Below are positions 38,177 through 50,500 of a stretch of DNA of 64,000 nucleotides, in pieces. The position numbers were made by a program, and so were the translations under genes. Each line of letters opens with the position of its first letter. Within the stretch, counting starts at the first letter, position 1. The notes beneath the pieces are model-generated. The model did no database searches, had not been told where the DNA came from, and worked only from the letters and a program-made list of their open reading frames with translations. The DNA is from Lytechinus pictus (lineage: Eukaryota > Echinodermata > Echinoidea > Temnopleuroida > Toxopneustidae): contig NW_026974140.1 of the NCBI RefSeq assembly GCF_037042905.1, positions 18,712,001-18,776,000 of the forward strand. Direction: 5' to 3'.

Positions 38177-38771
38177 CCCGGGAGGGGGGGGGGCACTTCC
38201 ATTGACGAGTGGATACCATGGGCGACCATTGGGTCTCGAAAAGCACCCTAAACACGTATTTTCTATATTCTGAAAATGCACCCCTTAACAAGTTTTGGCG
38301 TGTGAAACCCTACCCTTAACAAGTATTGGAAACAAAACGATACTCTGGCAAGTATTCCCTGAATTGACCCCCTAAACAAGTACAACGATATTTTTATTGT
38401 TGTCACTGTCGTCGGTCGTCGGTTTTACCTTTACCTGATTGGGTTTATATGGTATATCATTGGGTTTAGTACAGCCCCCTCCCACACCATGCGCAAAATC
38501 GTACTCTAAACACGTAGTGTTGACTCTTGGGGCAAAAAATACATCCTTTTTCAACATTTCAGTCTTAATTTTTACACCCTCTCAAATGTGACCCTAAACA
38601 CGTAGCTTTCCTAGCAAAAATACATACCCTTTTTTCATTATTTTAGTGTTTTTGACACCCTTATTACGTTTTACGTACGTAACGTGCCCTATCTTGAAAA
38701 AGACACCCTTTTTACGTGTTTTTTGGGTCGCGCATGGTATCCACTCGTCAATGTAAGTGCCCCCCCCCGGG
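38177..38771. mobile_element. MITE with ~50-bp TIRs and 8-9-bp TSD
   Basis: The ends are CCCGGGAGGGGG and CCCCCCCCGGG. After the homopolymers, the inverted segments contain TTGACGAGTGGATACCATG on the left and the same sequence inverted on the right. GGTCCTGTG flanks both ends (38168-38176 and 38772-38780). The interior repeats the motif CCTAAACACGTA several times. The target-site length fits hAT, though the ends do not start CAG. It lies in the presumed 5'-UTR intron of the FAXDC2-like gene. Confidence 0.8.
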
Positions 38772-39200
38772 GGTCCTGTGGTTGTTTGCTTACAAGCATT
38801 CATGCTATCTTAGCAATCCAAAAAATCACCACCATTTATATGAATCACATTATGAAATCATACTATACTTAGGTAATAACGAAAACAGAGGCGTAGATAG
38901 ATCTACAGAATGTGTATATCATACACACAATGTTTATTTTATATGATTTTTGCGTTTCCTAAGGAGCCTGACTTCATTACGAGAAAAATAATTTAGATTG
39001 AAGAAAACACGATTATTATAATTATGCAGTCAACATTATGAGCCTCAACGAACGTTACATTTTTTTAAATACGGCACAAAAAAATGCATTACAAGACCCA
39101 TTAGTTAGCTTTAAGTATAGTGATATAATACCTTAACCATGTGGCTAATTATACTATCAAATTCAATCACATAAATTATATTATGTATATCATTACTTAC

Positions 39201-39330
39201 TATGGCTCGATGGAAAGTTGAAAATTGATGGCTGTCTTTTCGTCTGTAGTTATACTCCTGTTATAAACAAACTTTGTTTGAGACCACTGAATGCACGCAG
39301 GATGCTTTGTTTTGCTGTAGGGTAGACGAC
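39201..39330 (-). promoter_or_regulatory. FAXDC2: possible 5'-UTR exon and promoter of the FAXDC2-like gene
   Basis: Coding exon 1 of the FAXDC2-like gene has an acceptor (TTTTCATATAG|GTTTACTTC, 35077) 37 bases before its ATG, so an untranslated exon must lie upstream. CATA|GTAAGTAAT at 39201 is the best minus-strand donor that I noticed in the next 4 kb. The transcription start is not visible, and the upstream limit given is a guess. Confidence 0.3.
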
Positions 39331-39569
39331 CTTTGGACTTCACACAGCGCTAGCAACATTGACAACATTAATGTCGGATAACAGTATTTCATTTACATGA
39401 TAAGAAGGTCTTCAAGTTCAAAAGAGGTCCCTGGATCACGTGTGACTCGTCAGGGGGGGGGGGGGCAGTATGCCCCCCTTGTTAACATGTTAACACTTTA
39501 CGATGCTTGTACCAAAACGAATCGAGCAGTTTTATCCATTTTTTTTTTTTTTTTGACAATCAATAAATT

Positions 39570-39650
39570 CAGTTCAGTTGAGTTTAATTCAATTTTATTC
39601 AATTCCATTCCATTCCATTCATTTCAATTCTATTCGTTTCAATTCCATTA
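39570..39650 (+). repeat. degenerate AATTC/ATTCC pentamer tract
   Basis: A run of TTCAATTC and CATTC-type pentamers. Such tracts often mark LINE 3' tails in this window, but no LINE body is attached. Confidence 0.7.
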
Positions 39651-39655
39651 AATTG

Positions 39656-40290
39656 AGGGCCTTTTCAAACGTGATCTTGAATCATCTTTGTAATGATGAT
39701 GGCAATTCGTCTTAGAATCATCGGACCTTTCGCACGGAAAATTCGTACCGTAATTTGAATGAAACTTAGCTGGAATTTACCTCCGGAGTAGTATTTGAAC
39801 TCGTGATCGTAATTAACATTCGTGATTCTAGTTTGGTTTCACACGTGCTAAAAATTCGTAATCATAGACTTTTTACTTAAGTCATCATTCAAATTACGAT
39901 TTTTTTTTACCGTGTGAAAGGGCGGAAAATGAAACAGAGTCAAGATTTGTTGCCTTTGCTAAATTAAATTGAATTGAATTAAATTGAGTTGAAGTGAACT
40001 GACCGCCTTCACACGGTAAACAATCACGGTAAAATTACGATTTTTTTACCGTGTGAAAGGGTGGAAAATGAATCAGAGTCAAGATTTGTTGCATTTGCTG
40101 AATTAAATTGAGTTGAAGTGAACTGACCGCCTTTCACACGGTAAAAATCATAATTTGAATGATGATTCCAGTGAAAATAAGGCTTATGACGAATGTTTAG
40201 CACGTGTGAAACAAAACTAGAATCACGAAAGCTAATCACGAATTCAAATTCACTCAAATTACGGTACGAATTTTAAATTTGTGAAAGGCT
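39656..40290. mobile_element. foldback element with internal direct duplication
   Basis: The left arm segment ATTCGTACCGTAATTTGAAT (39741) is inverted on the right as TCAAATTACGGTACGAATTT (40254). ATCATTCAAATTACGATTTT (39882) is inverted near 40147-40168. A block of about 110 bases containing CCGTGTGAAAGGG..GGAAAATGAA..CAGAGTCAAGATTTGTTGC occurs twice in direct orientation (about 39911 and 40050). It is a palindromic, non-coding element whose centre has been duplicated. The borders are approximate. Confidence 0.7.
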
Positions 40291-42580
40291 TGACCTCCAA
40301 AACATCTTCTTCTTTTTTTTTTTTGGGGGGGGGGGAGCATATGTGTCCTTTCAAGCACTTCCGTATAGATAATACAATTGCCATGCACTCATCGTATCGA
40401 TGCAGTGTTTTGATTGACAAGTCACCAAGGACACTTTTAGGCGTAATGCGTCTTATGATTATAATAGAGCGAGTCCAAATGTGCTAATTCTATGCAGTCA
40501 TCATTGGGGAAATGGGGTAGAAAAAAAATAAAAAGGGACTCTTATAGGGATATGCAGGAGGTAAACAAAGGAAAGGGAAAAGAAATGGAAACAAAAAGAA
40601 CACAAATGCAGAATGAAATAAAACAACGCATAATTTAGTTGGAAGATAAAACTTTTGGAATTTCTTTGAAATGCATTCGGTATATCATATGCTAGCTAGC
40701 GTAAGATAAATGGCGCAAAGTCATCGGAAAAGGACGAAAAATTATCCTTACCATGAACAAAAAGGGAAGGTGAGCGATAGATAAGGAGAGGTGAGGAAAG
40801 AGAGAGGGAGAATATGAGGGGGAGAAAGAGAATGAGAGGGGGAGCCAGGGCGATTAAGAGATAAATAATTATTACAATTTCTTCCTTTTCTTCACTATTT
40901 TTCTGTCTTCTATACTACTGAAGATCCTAGCTGAATTTTTAAAATACAAAATGTCTATATTATTTTCATTATCATAATTAATCATCATCTTCTTTTCCTC
41001 ATCATCATCAACTTCTTCATCATTATCATCATAATAGTAATTACAATCACCATCATCGCCAATATCATCATCATATCTACATTCTTTTCCTGTATTTCTG
41101 GTTTTCAGTCCCTCCCTCCTAATTTATCTCTTTCCCTCTCCCCATCCCCCCTCTCTCTCATACACACATAACGCCTTCTAAAAAAAAAAGCTACATTCCA
41201 TACTTTTTGTGATTTTTTTAAAATTCTGCAGTACATTCATACAGCCTTTGAAATTCCTTCTCACCACTTAAAAATAATCACACAGAAATAAATGAAATAT
41301 ATAATAAAGCTTTATTCACTGAAACATTTGCTTTCAGAAACTGAAAATTTCCTGAAATGATGTATCTTATATTTGTAAATAAAATAAAAATGATGTTAAA
41401 ACACTCACTCATTGAGTTGATAACGTACTTGGAAAGAAAGAAACACACTGGAGATCAAGGGATAACAGTATGAAAGCCAATAATTTGGTTAAGAAAAACT
41501 AATTTAACGAAATTTTTGCCATGGTGTATTAGCTGAGTGTGCCAATGCACCCCAAAACAGTATGAAAGACCAGGGTTTGATTCCTTGCATGATCTTATAG
41601 AGCAAGGAATTTTATCTTGCGTCAAATAAATGACATTACCAAGAAATAACTAATACAAGTCATTATTGCTTTGGGCATTGAGAAAATGATTATGAAGTGA
41701 TAGAGAAGAAATATATCCCTCCTTCTTGCAACATTAACTGATTTCAAATAATATAAAAAGATGTAAACATAAAAAAATAATAATCAGGTACACATAAAAG
41801 GCACAATATAAATCCCCCAAAAATAAACAATACAACTTAATCTTGCCTATAATGAACCACTTTCATAATTTTGTCATTATGATTAATAATTATTTTTTTT
41901 CCGGAGGGGGGGGGGGGTAGATAATATACAAGAATGCACTTTAAAGGAAAGTATAATGCAATGCAATTCATACAATCCACAGACATTATCAAATGTTATA
42001 GAATATAAATGAATTTTCTTCCGTTCTTGATTTTCAACAAATCAGTCTCAACATGATGAGGAATTGCAAGAGGGTGAAAAAACAAATGAATCTTCAATTA
42101 AAAAAAAACATTCACACTTACAGATCATTCATGATTGTTTATATCATAATCTAATGTACAAATATCTTCTTACATTTGGATATTTATTGCAATATCTAAT
42201 ACAGTTAAACGTGTATATGAAGACCACCCAAGGAAGGCAAGAAAAATGGTCTTAATAACAGGTGGTCTTAATGAACATGTGCTCGTAATACATGTTTCAA
42301 TATGGAATACTATTCAAGGGAAACCAAATTAAAGGTTTTAATGGTCCTTCTATACAGGTGATCACTGAAGAAGGTTTGATTGTACACATTTCAATGGTGA
42401 ACAATATAAATCCCGGGGGGGATGGGGGGGATATATCCCCCCCACTTTTCGAGGAGGGGGGGATGGCCTGTACAAACATCCCCCCCACTTTTTACGAAAG
42501 AAATGACAAAAATCACAAGAGATAATTGTTTTATTGGTGAAAATTCTTCCTGAAATACCGCTTAACAAATAAAACAATTT
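40291..42580. other. non-genic DNA
   Basis: No gene is supported. There is an ATC/CAT-rich patch near 40970-41080, a G13 run near 41905, and short repeats rich in C and G homopolymers near 42413-42490. Confidence 0.4.
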
Positions 42581-42582
42581 TA

Positions 42583-43449
42583 TTGAATCATAAAATGCAA
42601 ACAAAGAGCCAGTTCACCATTTCCAAACGAAATACTTATGTCCTTATTATAACATTGAAGAGGTACCCCCGTTTCTTCCAATTCATCAATGTTGGGGTCT
42701 ATGGGAAGGGATCAAGATCGAATGTCAAAATATATGAAACATTTCCTGTGATTACGTTCGCATTAGTGGATTGGTGAGATGTGTCTGCTCTTCATGCATT
42801 CCTAAAATCAGTCCTTAAAATGTCCCTTCTGATGATCTGAATATAAAAAATTTTCAGCTCGCGCTTTGCGCCCGCATCATTTGGTTAATGAAATACATAT
42901 GGTCCTAGTTAATTCCTACAAAGAAACCTTAGAATGTCCACTTCAGGTCTGAACTATCTAAATTTTCAGCTCGCGCTTCGCGCTCGCAATATTTGATTAG
43001 AGAGATGCGTATGCGTTGAATCATAAAATGCAAACAAAGAGCCAGTTCACCATTTCCAAACGAAATACTTATGTCCTTATTATAACATTGAAGAGGTACC
43101 CCCGTTTCTTCCAATTCATCAATGTTGGGGTCTTTGGGAAGGGATCAAGATCGAATGTCAAAATATATGAAACATTTCCTGTGATTACGTTCGCATTAGT
43201 GGATTGGTGAGATGTGTCTGCTCTTCATGCATTCCTAAAATCAGTCCTTAAAATGTCCCTTCTGATGATCTGAATATAAAAAATTTTCAGCTCGCGCTTC
43301 GCGCCCGCATCATTTGGTTAATGAAATACGTATGGTCCTAGTTAATTCCTACAAAGAAACCTTAGAATGTCCACTTCAGGTCTGAACTATCTAAATTTTC
43401 AGCTCGCGCTTCGCGCTCGCAATATTTGATTAGAGAGATGCGTATGATA
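42583..43449 (+). repeat. recent 433-bp tandem duplication
   Basis: 42583-43015 and 43016-43448 are head-to-tail copies at a 433-base offset. I noticed only about three substitutions between them (for example CTATGGG/CTTTGGG, GCTTTGCG/GCTTCGCG and ACATATGG/ACGTATGG). Each copy contains two of the ~100-bp GC-core units. The near identity means a recent event or an assembly duplication. Confidence 0.92.
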
Positions 43450-43860
43450 ATCATGATTGCAATGACTACAAAAAGTGTTTCATGTGTTCAGATGTAATTC
43501 TGATAAAATCAGCAAGCGCTTGGCACTCGCATTAGATGACTATGGTGAGATATGCATGCTCTTAATGGATTCCTAAAATATATTCCTTAAAATCTCGCTG
43601 TTTGGGGTAAAAATATATGAAAACTTCAGCTCGCGCTTCGCGCTTGCATTGTTTAGCGAGACAGGTACCTATCATGATTACACAAATTTGATTACAATGT
43701 CCCTTTTTAGGTGTGAATATAAAAAAATTTCAGCTCGCGCTTTGCGCTCGCATTATTTGATCAGTGAGATACATATCCCTTTAATGACATTGTCCATGTC
43801 TCTATTAGGTCAGAATTACTCAGTGATTCAAAAATTTTGCTGGTGCCCCCCCCCCCCCAT
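43450..43860 (+). repeat. ~100-bp unit family with GC core, array 2 continuation
   Basis: Further diverged units, each with a CAGCTCGCGCTT(C/T)GCGCT core (43627 and 43730), continue beyond the tandem duplication. They end near a C11 run at 43847. Confidence 0.7.
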
Positions 43861-44317
43861 TCCGTGACCCACGGTTCGCCACTGTGGACATACCAATGAC
43901 AATTCCTTGCATATCTAAAAACATGATTGCAAAAAAAATGCCAAAATATTTCAGTCATCCCCCCCACCCATCAACACGGATTTACGCCAGTGATAGAAGG
44001 GAAACAATATTAGTGGTCTTTATAAACATTTGGTTCTTCTGTTCAGGTGACTGCTGAAGTATATTTGACTGTATCAGCAAGTGTTCAGATACTGGTACAT
44101 ACTATGGCTGGTATAGAATAAATATGGATTTACTTGGACAATAAACAACTAAAGAATTTGAACATAGCAATCTGCACCTGTTGTTACCTTTTGAAATTTG
44201 ATATGATATAATCCTACGCAGAAGATCTTTAGGAAATGTGTTTTTGTTGTTGTTGATATTTTACCTTTCTTCAGATTGGCAATTCATGTGAAATTTGTTA
44301 TACTTTTATCAAAATAA

Positions 44318-44524
44318 AATATTATACAGATATTGCCTACCTAGAGTTTGAATATAACATTTCCTCTCCCCAACGGAGTTATATTTTTCCCAAGGGATTA
44401 CATTTTGCCCGAAGCGCGCAGCGCTGAGGGAAAATATTATCCCGAGGGGAAAATATAGCGTCGGAGGGGAGTTGAAATGTTATTTATTAAAACGATAGAC
44501 CAGGCAATATCTGTTATATTATAT
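44318..44524. mobile_element. ~200-bp palindromic MITE
   Basis: ATATTATACAGATATTGCCT at the left is inverted as AGGCAATATCTGTTATATTA at the right. The intervening halves mirror each other (AATATAACATTTC..CTCCCC against GGGGAG..GAAATGTTAT), and the centre is GAAGCGCGCAGCGCTGAGGG. It is non-coding. Confidence 0.75.
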
Positions 44525-45320
44525 AGTATATGTGGATTCGCCATCAGAAATTGCATTCATCATCTGGCTCAAACCCGAAATTCTTGCTACAGCTCTGATC
44601 CATCTACGTCATAATAGATTTTTTTTTGGAAAATACATCAAACGCGTTCTTCATGCAATCGACGCGTTAACATTAGCACGTACATCAAATAAACTACCTT
44701 GTTACGCAACTTGTATGCAGCGAGTGACGTCACCTTAGTGAATATAACGCCGCAATTGAAAATACAATGCAGTATATTCCCTGAGGTGACGTCAAAACCT
44801 AGAATATAACAAATGCGATCCTCGCAGCTATGGTCACGTGATGACGTATTGACCTATCACTGATTCGAATCTACATAACCTATGTAATATATTGCTCTAT
44901 CGTCAAAAACTAATATACATTGTGTGTCCATATATGCAATATTGCTTAAGATTGTATGTACATTCAAAATGAAATAATTACAATAATGAAATGGTCTTTG
45001 GAATTTGGGTATTGGGAGGTGCTGCTTAAACATTTGCACATAATTACAAACTATCTTTACAAGTGAGATAAAACACATCTAAATGATAAATATGTGTATC
45101 ATGTGTGCCTATACAGTGGGGGGGCCAGCTCCACTGAAACCAATATCACTTCAGGGCTTGCATTATTTGTGCGTAACAGTCGGGCACCTTAAAAACTATT
45201 TTTTCTAATCTAGCTATTTCTGCAAATGCAATAGGTGATTTTTATAAGATTCATTAAAAGATGGCTTAAGTTAATATTAACATCTTAATACTGATACAGT
45301 GAAACCTGTTCATAAAGACA

Positions 45321-45535
45321 AGGGGGTGTTTCACAAAAATTGAAGTATGACTTAGAGATGCACTTAAATGCTTAGCTGCGTGCTGTATAAAAGGCATGAC
45401 CCCATTGGTCAGATCATGCCAAGAGGATGCGCACTACTGCGTATTAATCAATAAGGTTGTAGGTTACATATCATATACGCGTCAGCATTTAAGTGCAACT
45501 CTAAGTCACACTTAAATCTTTGTGAAACACCCCCT
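45321..45535 (+). mobile_element. MITE, GGGGGTGTTTCACAAA TIR family, copy 1
   Basis: The inverted ends AGGGGGTGTTTCACAAA and TTTGTGAAACACCCCCT enclose about 180 bases, including a GGCATGACC..TTGGTCAGATCATGCC region. A second copy lies at 45820-46015 with its interior in the opposite orientation. Confidence 0.8.
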
Positions 45536-45712
45536 GGTGGGTGTTTTATAAACCTATTTACAAAGTTATGTATGACTTTATGCATGAGTGGAACAAATAG
45601 GTGGTAAGTGAGCTGCATCAGGATTTAATCATTTAGCACAAGAAAGGATCAACAGCTGTGTGTACAGTCTTTTCTAACTTACAAACACCTTTATGAAACA
45701 CCCACTAGCCTG
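45536..45712. mobile_element. related short MITE between copies 1 and 2
   Basis: It begins GGTGGGTGTTTTATAAACC and ends TTTATGAAACACCCAC, the inverted ends of a relative of its neighbours with a different interior. Confidence 0.6.
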
Positions 45713-45819
45713 GGGAGACAAGAAAACTTATTTCTTCTTAGCAATAGGTCTTTACAGACAGGTTCCCTTGCTTTAAAGAAGAAACACTATTAACAAGAAA
45801 CAGAAGACCTAGGGGAGGT

Positions 45820-46015
45820 TTCACAAAGATTTAAGTATGACTTAAAGTCGCACTTAAATGCTGACGCGTATATGATATGTAACCCACAACCTTATGCAGT
45901 AGTGCGCATCCTCTTGGCATGGTCTGACCAATGCAGTCATGCCTTTTATACTGCATGCAAATAGGCATTTAAGTGAGACTCTAAGTCATACTGAAATCTT
46001 GTGAAACACCCCCTA
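45820..46015 (-). mobile_element. MITE, GGGGGTGTTTCACAAA TIR family, copy 2
   Basis: The ends TAGGGGAGGTTTCACAAAG and TTGTGAAACACCCCCTA make TA a possible target duplication. The interior matches copy 1 in reverse orientation (GACGCGTATATGATATGTAAC here, its inverse at 45463-45485). Confidence 0.8.
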
Positions 46016-46079
46016 GTTCATACAAGGGGTGCTTACAGATGGTATACATTCACTTGTCCTCTATACTTCTAAGATAGTC

Positions 46080-46200
46080 CAATACCACATTGGCGAAACC
46101 CATTTGGTCTACTATCACTTTGGTATAATCTATTTAATTGGTCTAATAATTCCCATTTGGTCTAATTTCCACTTCTTCTCATTACTTATCATTTAAAATT
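46080..46200. repeat. degenerate 16-17-bp TTGGTCTAAT unit array
   Basis: Repeats of CCATTTGGTCTAAT-type units occur at about 16-17-bp spacing. This is a single arm of the family seen as foldbacks at 33226-33525 and 50690-51110. Confidence 0.6.
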
Positions 46201-46519
46201 TGTAAAATGAAAAACTGATTCATAAACAGTTCATCGAACCATATTTGACTAAGTTCCAATCACTCTAAACATTGTTCGCAGCTTACAAACAGCTTTATGA
46301 AACGGCCCACCATGGTAGTACTGATAAAAGCCGGCTGCTGGATTGATAAAATCAAATGAATTATTGACGATACAGTCAGAAAACCATGAAGATAGAGAAA
46401 TATTATATTTACATCCTTAAAGAAGAGAGGACATCTGGGCCAAATCTTACAAAGTGTTATAATTGATCCGATCAACCACAACTATGGAAAGACAGCAACA
46501 TCAACATCTAAAATTCATG

Positions 46520-46525
46520 TTTATT
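46520..46525 (-). terminator. candidate poly(A) signal of the death-domain gene
   Basis: AATAAA on the minus strand lies about 190 bases beyond the stop codon at 46717. No better hexamer was noticed closer. Confidence 0.45.
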
Positions 46526-46716
46526 CAAAACAAATATGATGCATACTTACACATTCATCATTTTCATGAAAATTCTGTGTGCTTCTCTTTGTTTACAAAG
46601 GATATTGTGCAAATTTCCTGTAGAAAAAAGTACGACATTAATGGATTTTAATATAGTTGAGATTGATCCGATCAATCGTAATACTTTGTAAGACGGGACC
46701 CAGATCCTCCTTCCTC

Positions 46717-47573
46717 TTAGATTCCAAGATTAGACATATCTTTTTCCATGATCTTGACAATGTCCCATCTCTGTTCCTTCACTGCCCATCCATATAGCCT
46801 TCCTATCGTCGCTTCATTACTCGTTCCCCAGGTTTTTAATACCTCCGATCCAGGGTTTGATGACCTTTCAAATTTTGATATTTGCTGCGAAAACCCAACA
46901 TCACTTGCAAAGCATCTCCAGTCATGAAAATCTAACAATAACAAATAACAGAAAGAACAAACTTAAAATGCACTGGCAAGAATCTTTCAATGTAAATGGT
47001 CGATAAATGGTTCACAATTTGACATCACTTTCAACATGACCATTGTAAGAATTAGACAATTTGGGCTCTGGAAGATAATTCACATGAACAGTCATGTTAT
47101 TCATTGAATATTTATCAAATCCTAGTTGTCACATGCTACTGAAAAATGACTTTCTTAAATATTATTATACAGTCTGTCATCAAAACGAATAGAAAAGCTT
47201 GACACTTCAGTATCTCGAACAATTTTCATGAAAATGATCAAGAATTACTTTACAGGCCAAAAATGTGACAAAAGTTAAGAGTTTATACCAATCATGAGAC
47301 AATAATTTTTTTCAAAATGTTGGTCTGCCCATTCCAAGAAATTGGTCCTGAAAATGGGTACTTCAATATTGTACCCACCCCTTCACTTGTACAACTGGAT
47401 TTAAAGCCATAACACATGTAACCTCACTCATATAAATTTATAACCATATGTTCATACATGATCAATGTACTTACCATTAGGTTGACGTTCGGATAGCTGA
47501 TGTCCAATCTCATTTCTTGTTCTATAACAAAGGTCACGATCACGATAGTATACCTTCTCATCTATGCTGGGTC
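46717..47573 (-). CDS. exons 8-9: C-terminal death domain
   Basis: Exon 8 (47573-47475, 99 nt, phase 1 to 1) starts after GGTTGACTTAG and ends AATG|GTAAGT. Exon 9 (46931-46717) starts after TTATTGTTAG and runs to the stop. Together they encode IGHQLSERQ.., DWRCFASDVGF, then EVLKTWGTSNEATIGRLYGW and DIVKIMEKD. The DWR..A..LG helix, the W in helix 4, the ATIG.L helix 5 and a final helix are the death-domain pattern. It is nearer to the MyD88/UNC5/p105-like group than to FADD, by eye only. Confidence 0.8.
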
Positions 47574-50500
47574 CTAAGTCAACCAAGATTGAAAAAGAAA
47601 GAAAAAAAAGATCTATGATGAGGTCAGGAGATAACAGAATAAGGTCTGATGACAACTGTTTGATTTCATACCACATATGTTATCTTTCTGAAAGAAAAGT
47701 AAAATAATAATATCAATACTCATATTGGATGGTAAGAATCACATCATTTCAATGTAATTCCAATAGATAAACTTAACTATAAAAAAGTGAATTCAAAACA
47801 AGTTTACATTGCATAAATATTCATAAATATTATATGAATTTCAGACAAACTAAAGAAGCATCCCGGATCAGACGTGAAACTGTTCTCCGTTTCAATAACA
47901 GTAAGTCCATATGAATGGATTTATTTTCTCTTCATAATTTGTATTTCTTCCTGGATGAATAAAAACATAAATCAGTTTATGAAATTCATATAGATTGTAC
48001 CTGTATATCATACATGTATGACATACTGAGTATAATTTATTGGTCAGTTTCCATTTTCCAAAAAGTATTCCTCACCGAATAAAAAATGTTAAATGCACTA
48101 TTTTTCCTTTTGTCTTGAAAAAAAAAACTTTATGGCAAAAAAGGCAATTCTTTTACTTTCTTTGAAAATAGTACATATAGAATTGTGATATTCAGGTTAT
48201 CTTCTGGGTTCCATTGCAGGAAGACAGAGTAGTGATCAAATGCAAATCTAAAAAAATATATATATGCAATCTGATTTTCAAGCTATCAAACAAATGCATT
48301 CAGGAACATGATCTTGATTATTGTCGTGACAATTTAAGAGCAAACCTTTGAGCAACGGGTCCCAGGAATACTCACCTATCACACCGCTTTGAAGGTAGGT
48401 GATTAAAACGCTGCGGATATCTTTCCTTCCCAGTTTACGAAGTAGCTTGCCAAGGTCCATCATAACTGTGGATTGGTCTGTCTCATTTCTTGATGACAAT
48501 CTTCTTACTAACTCATGGAGGACAACAATTACATTCCCATCTCCACATACCTGCAATGAGAATAATGGTTCAATTTAAGAACTGTTTTCTGGTTTAATTA
48601 GATCATAAAAACTATGACCACAAATATGGAAAAGGACAGTCTTTTGCTGGATGAGATCTATGCATTGAGCATGACACAAACAGCAGTTAAGAAAGTCGGC
48701 ATAAAACAAACAATGTCAAAAGTTGTGCAGGTTTTATGGACAAACAATTCAATTCAATTCGATTTATTACATTAAAGACATTGTAAACCAGTCCAGAGAC
48801 TGACACATACAAAAGTTTACAGAATGCAGAAAAATTGCAAATAAATAAACTATAATCAAATAATAATCAAACACATTACTTCATCCAACACACTCATGAT
48901 AACACTTAACACGCCAAAAGCCAATTGAAATCATAAATATGCATTTGACAATCCAAAGTAATATTTGGTAATTGAAGCATGTAATGCCCATTGATTACCA
49001 TTCATGAGGCAATCGTCTCACCATGTCTAAATGAGGGCTTTATATGACACGGTACATGAATTGATTGACAATACATATAACTCAATAAAATACCCTAAGA
49101 AAGCTAGTGAGAGAGACCAGTAGCATTGACCTACTATCATGATGGCCATATACAGGTATAAAACTCAAGAAAACTATCTCTTTACCCTCAAGAATTCTTC
49201 TCTCTCAGAATCATTTTGGAAGAATTTCCTCTTGGTGATTTGTTTGAGTTGGTCCGAGGTAAAAAGGTCACATTCAGAGAGTTCCTGGTCTAACTCTTCA
49301 AGGCTGGTAGGAGTAGGGTGTATCAGATGAGTCCATACTGTAATGTGAAGTGGTCTATCTGAAGGGCATACTGGGGCTAAATCAATCAGATGTTATAAAA
49401 GACGCATTATCCCATTATCAAAAGCAACATGATATCTTTGGTGTAGGTAAATTAATCAGATTTAAAGATATCTTTATTCAGTATTCCTTTATTAACAGCA
49501 ATATTATATCCATGGTGGAGCGACATGAATATGTTTAAAAAAGTTGCATTTTCCATTATAGAATACAACATGATATGCTGTAGCTAAATCAATCAGATTA
49601 AAAAAGATTATTTATGCAGTATTCCTTTATCGATAGCCATATTATAACCATGCTGGAGCTAAATTAAGTTTGAAAAAGATGCATTTTGCCATCATCAAAA
49701 GCAATATGTTATTCATGAAAATAATTGATCAACATACATCATAACTGGCATCATATTTTCAACAGCTAGGTATTCTATTAAACTGCTTTGAATGGAACTG
49801 TTAAATCTATTTACCCCGGGGTGATCTCCTGTGCATGCTATGCCCTAAGCTAATGGCACTACCAATATCACTATGAAATGGAAGGAATGTTAAATTAAGG
49901 CATTCAAATCAATACCAGTTTGAAATATTACACTGGTACTCTGATTGTAAATTTGCCATCCAGTGGTAATTTCAAAGGAATCCTACATTTTGTTTGGCTA
50001 TTGTGCATCATATTAGTTACTATGGCAATAACCATTACATGGCATATTTAACATAAATAGAAACCATTTAATTCCTTACAAAAGATTTATAAATTTTCTA
50101 CATAAATATTCTTTCCTCAAGTAAATTACTATGACCCCGTTCTCACTATACATTCTTGAACTGGTTTCTCTTAAACCAGTTTAGGAAACCAATTCAGAAG
50201 ATTGTTTATCTAGCGTCCTCATCACCATCTCCTGAACTGTTTTTTCATTACCACTACACTTGAAGCAGTCTTGTTGCTACAGGAACACTCTCAGTAGGGT
50301 GGGTGTTTTGCATGAAATTTGAAACTGCAGCGTAGGCATTTTACACACAGTATATGGCATAGTGCACCAAATATGTGAGAAGATTGCTTCGCGGATACAG
50401 TTGTCTTCACCTACTAAAGTGGTTTCCACTAAACTAGCTTTAAATGTAAGAAATATTTGGATGTACTTACCAGCAGTAAAATCAGAACCTGGAAAATCAA

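Noticed and set aside
49139-49330. A plus-strand ORF at the intron 5 / exon 6 border
   Set aside because: It is antisense to exon 6 of the death-domain gene, whose minus-strand frame joins its neighbours in phase.
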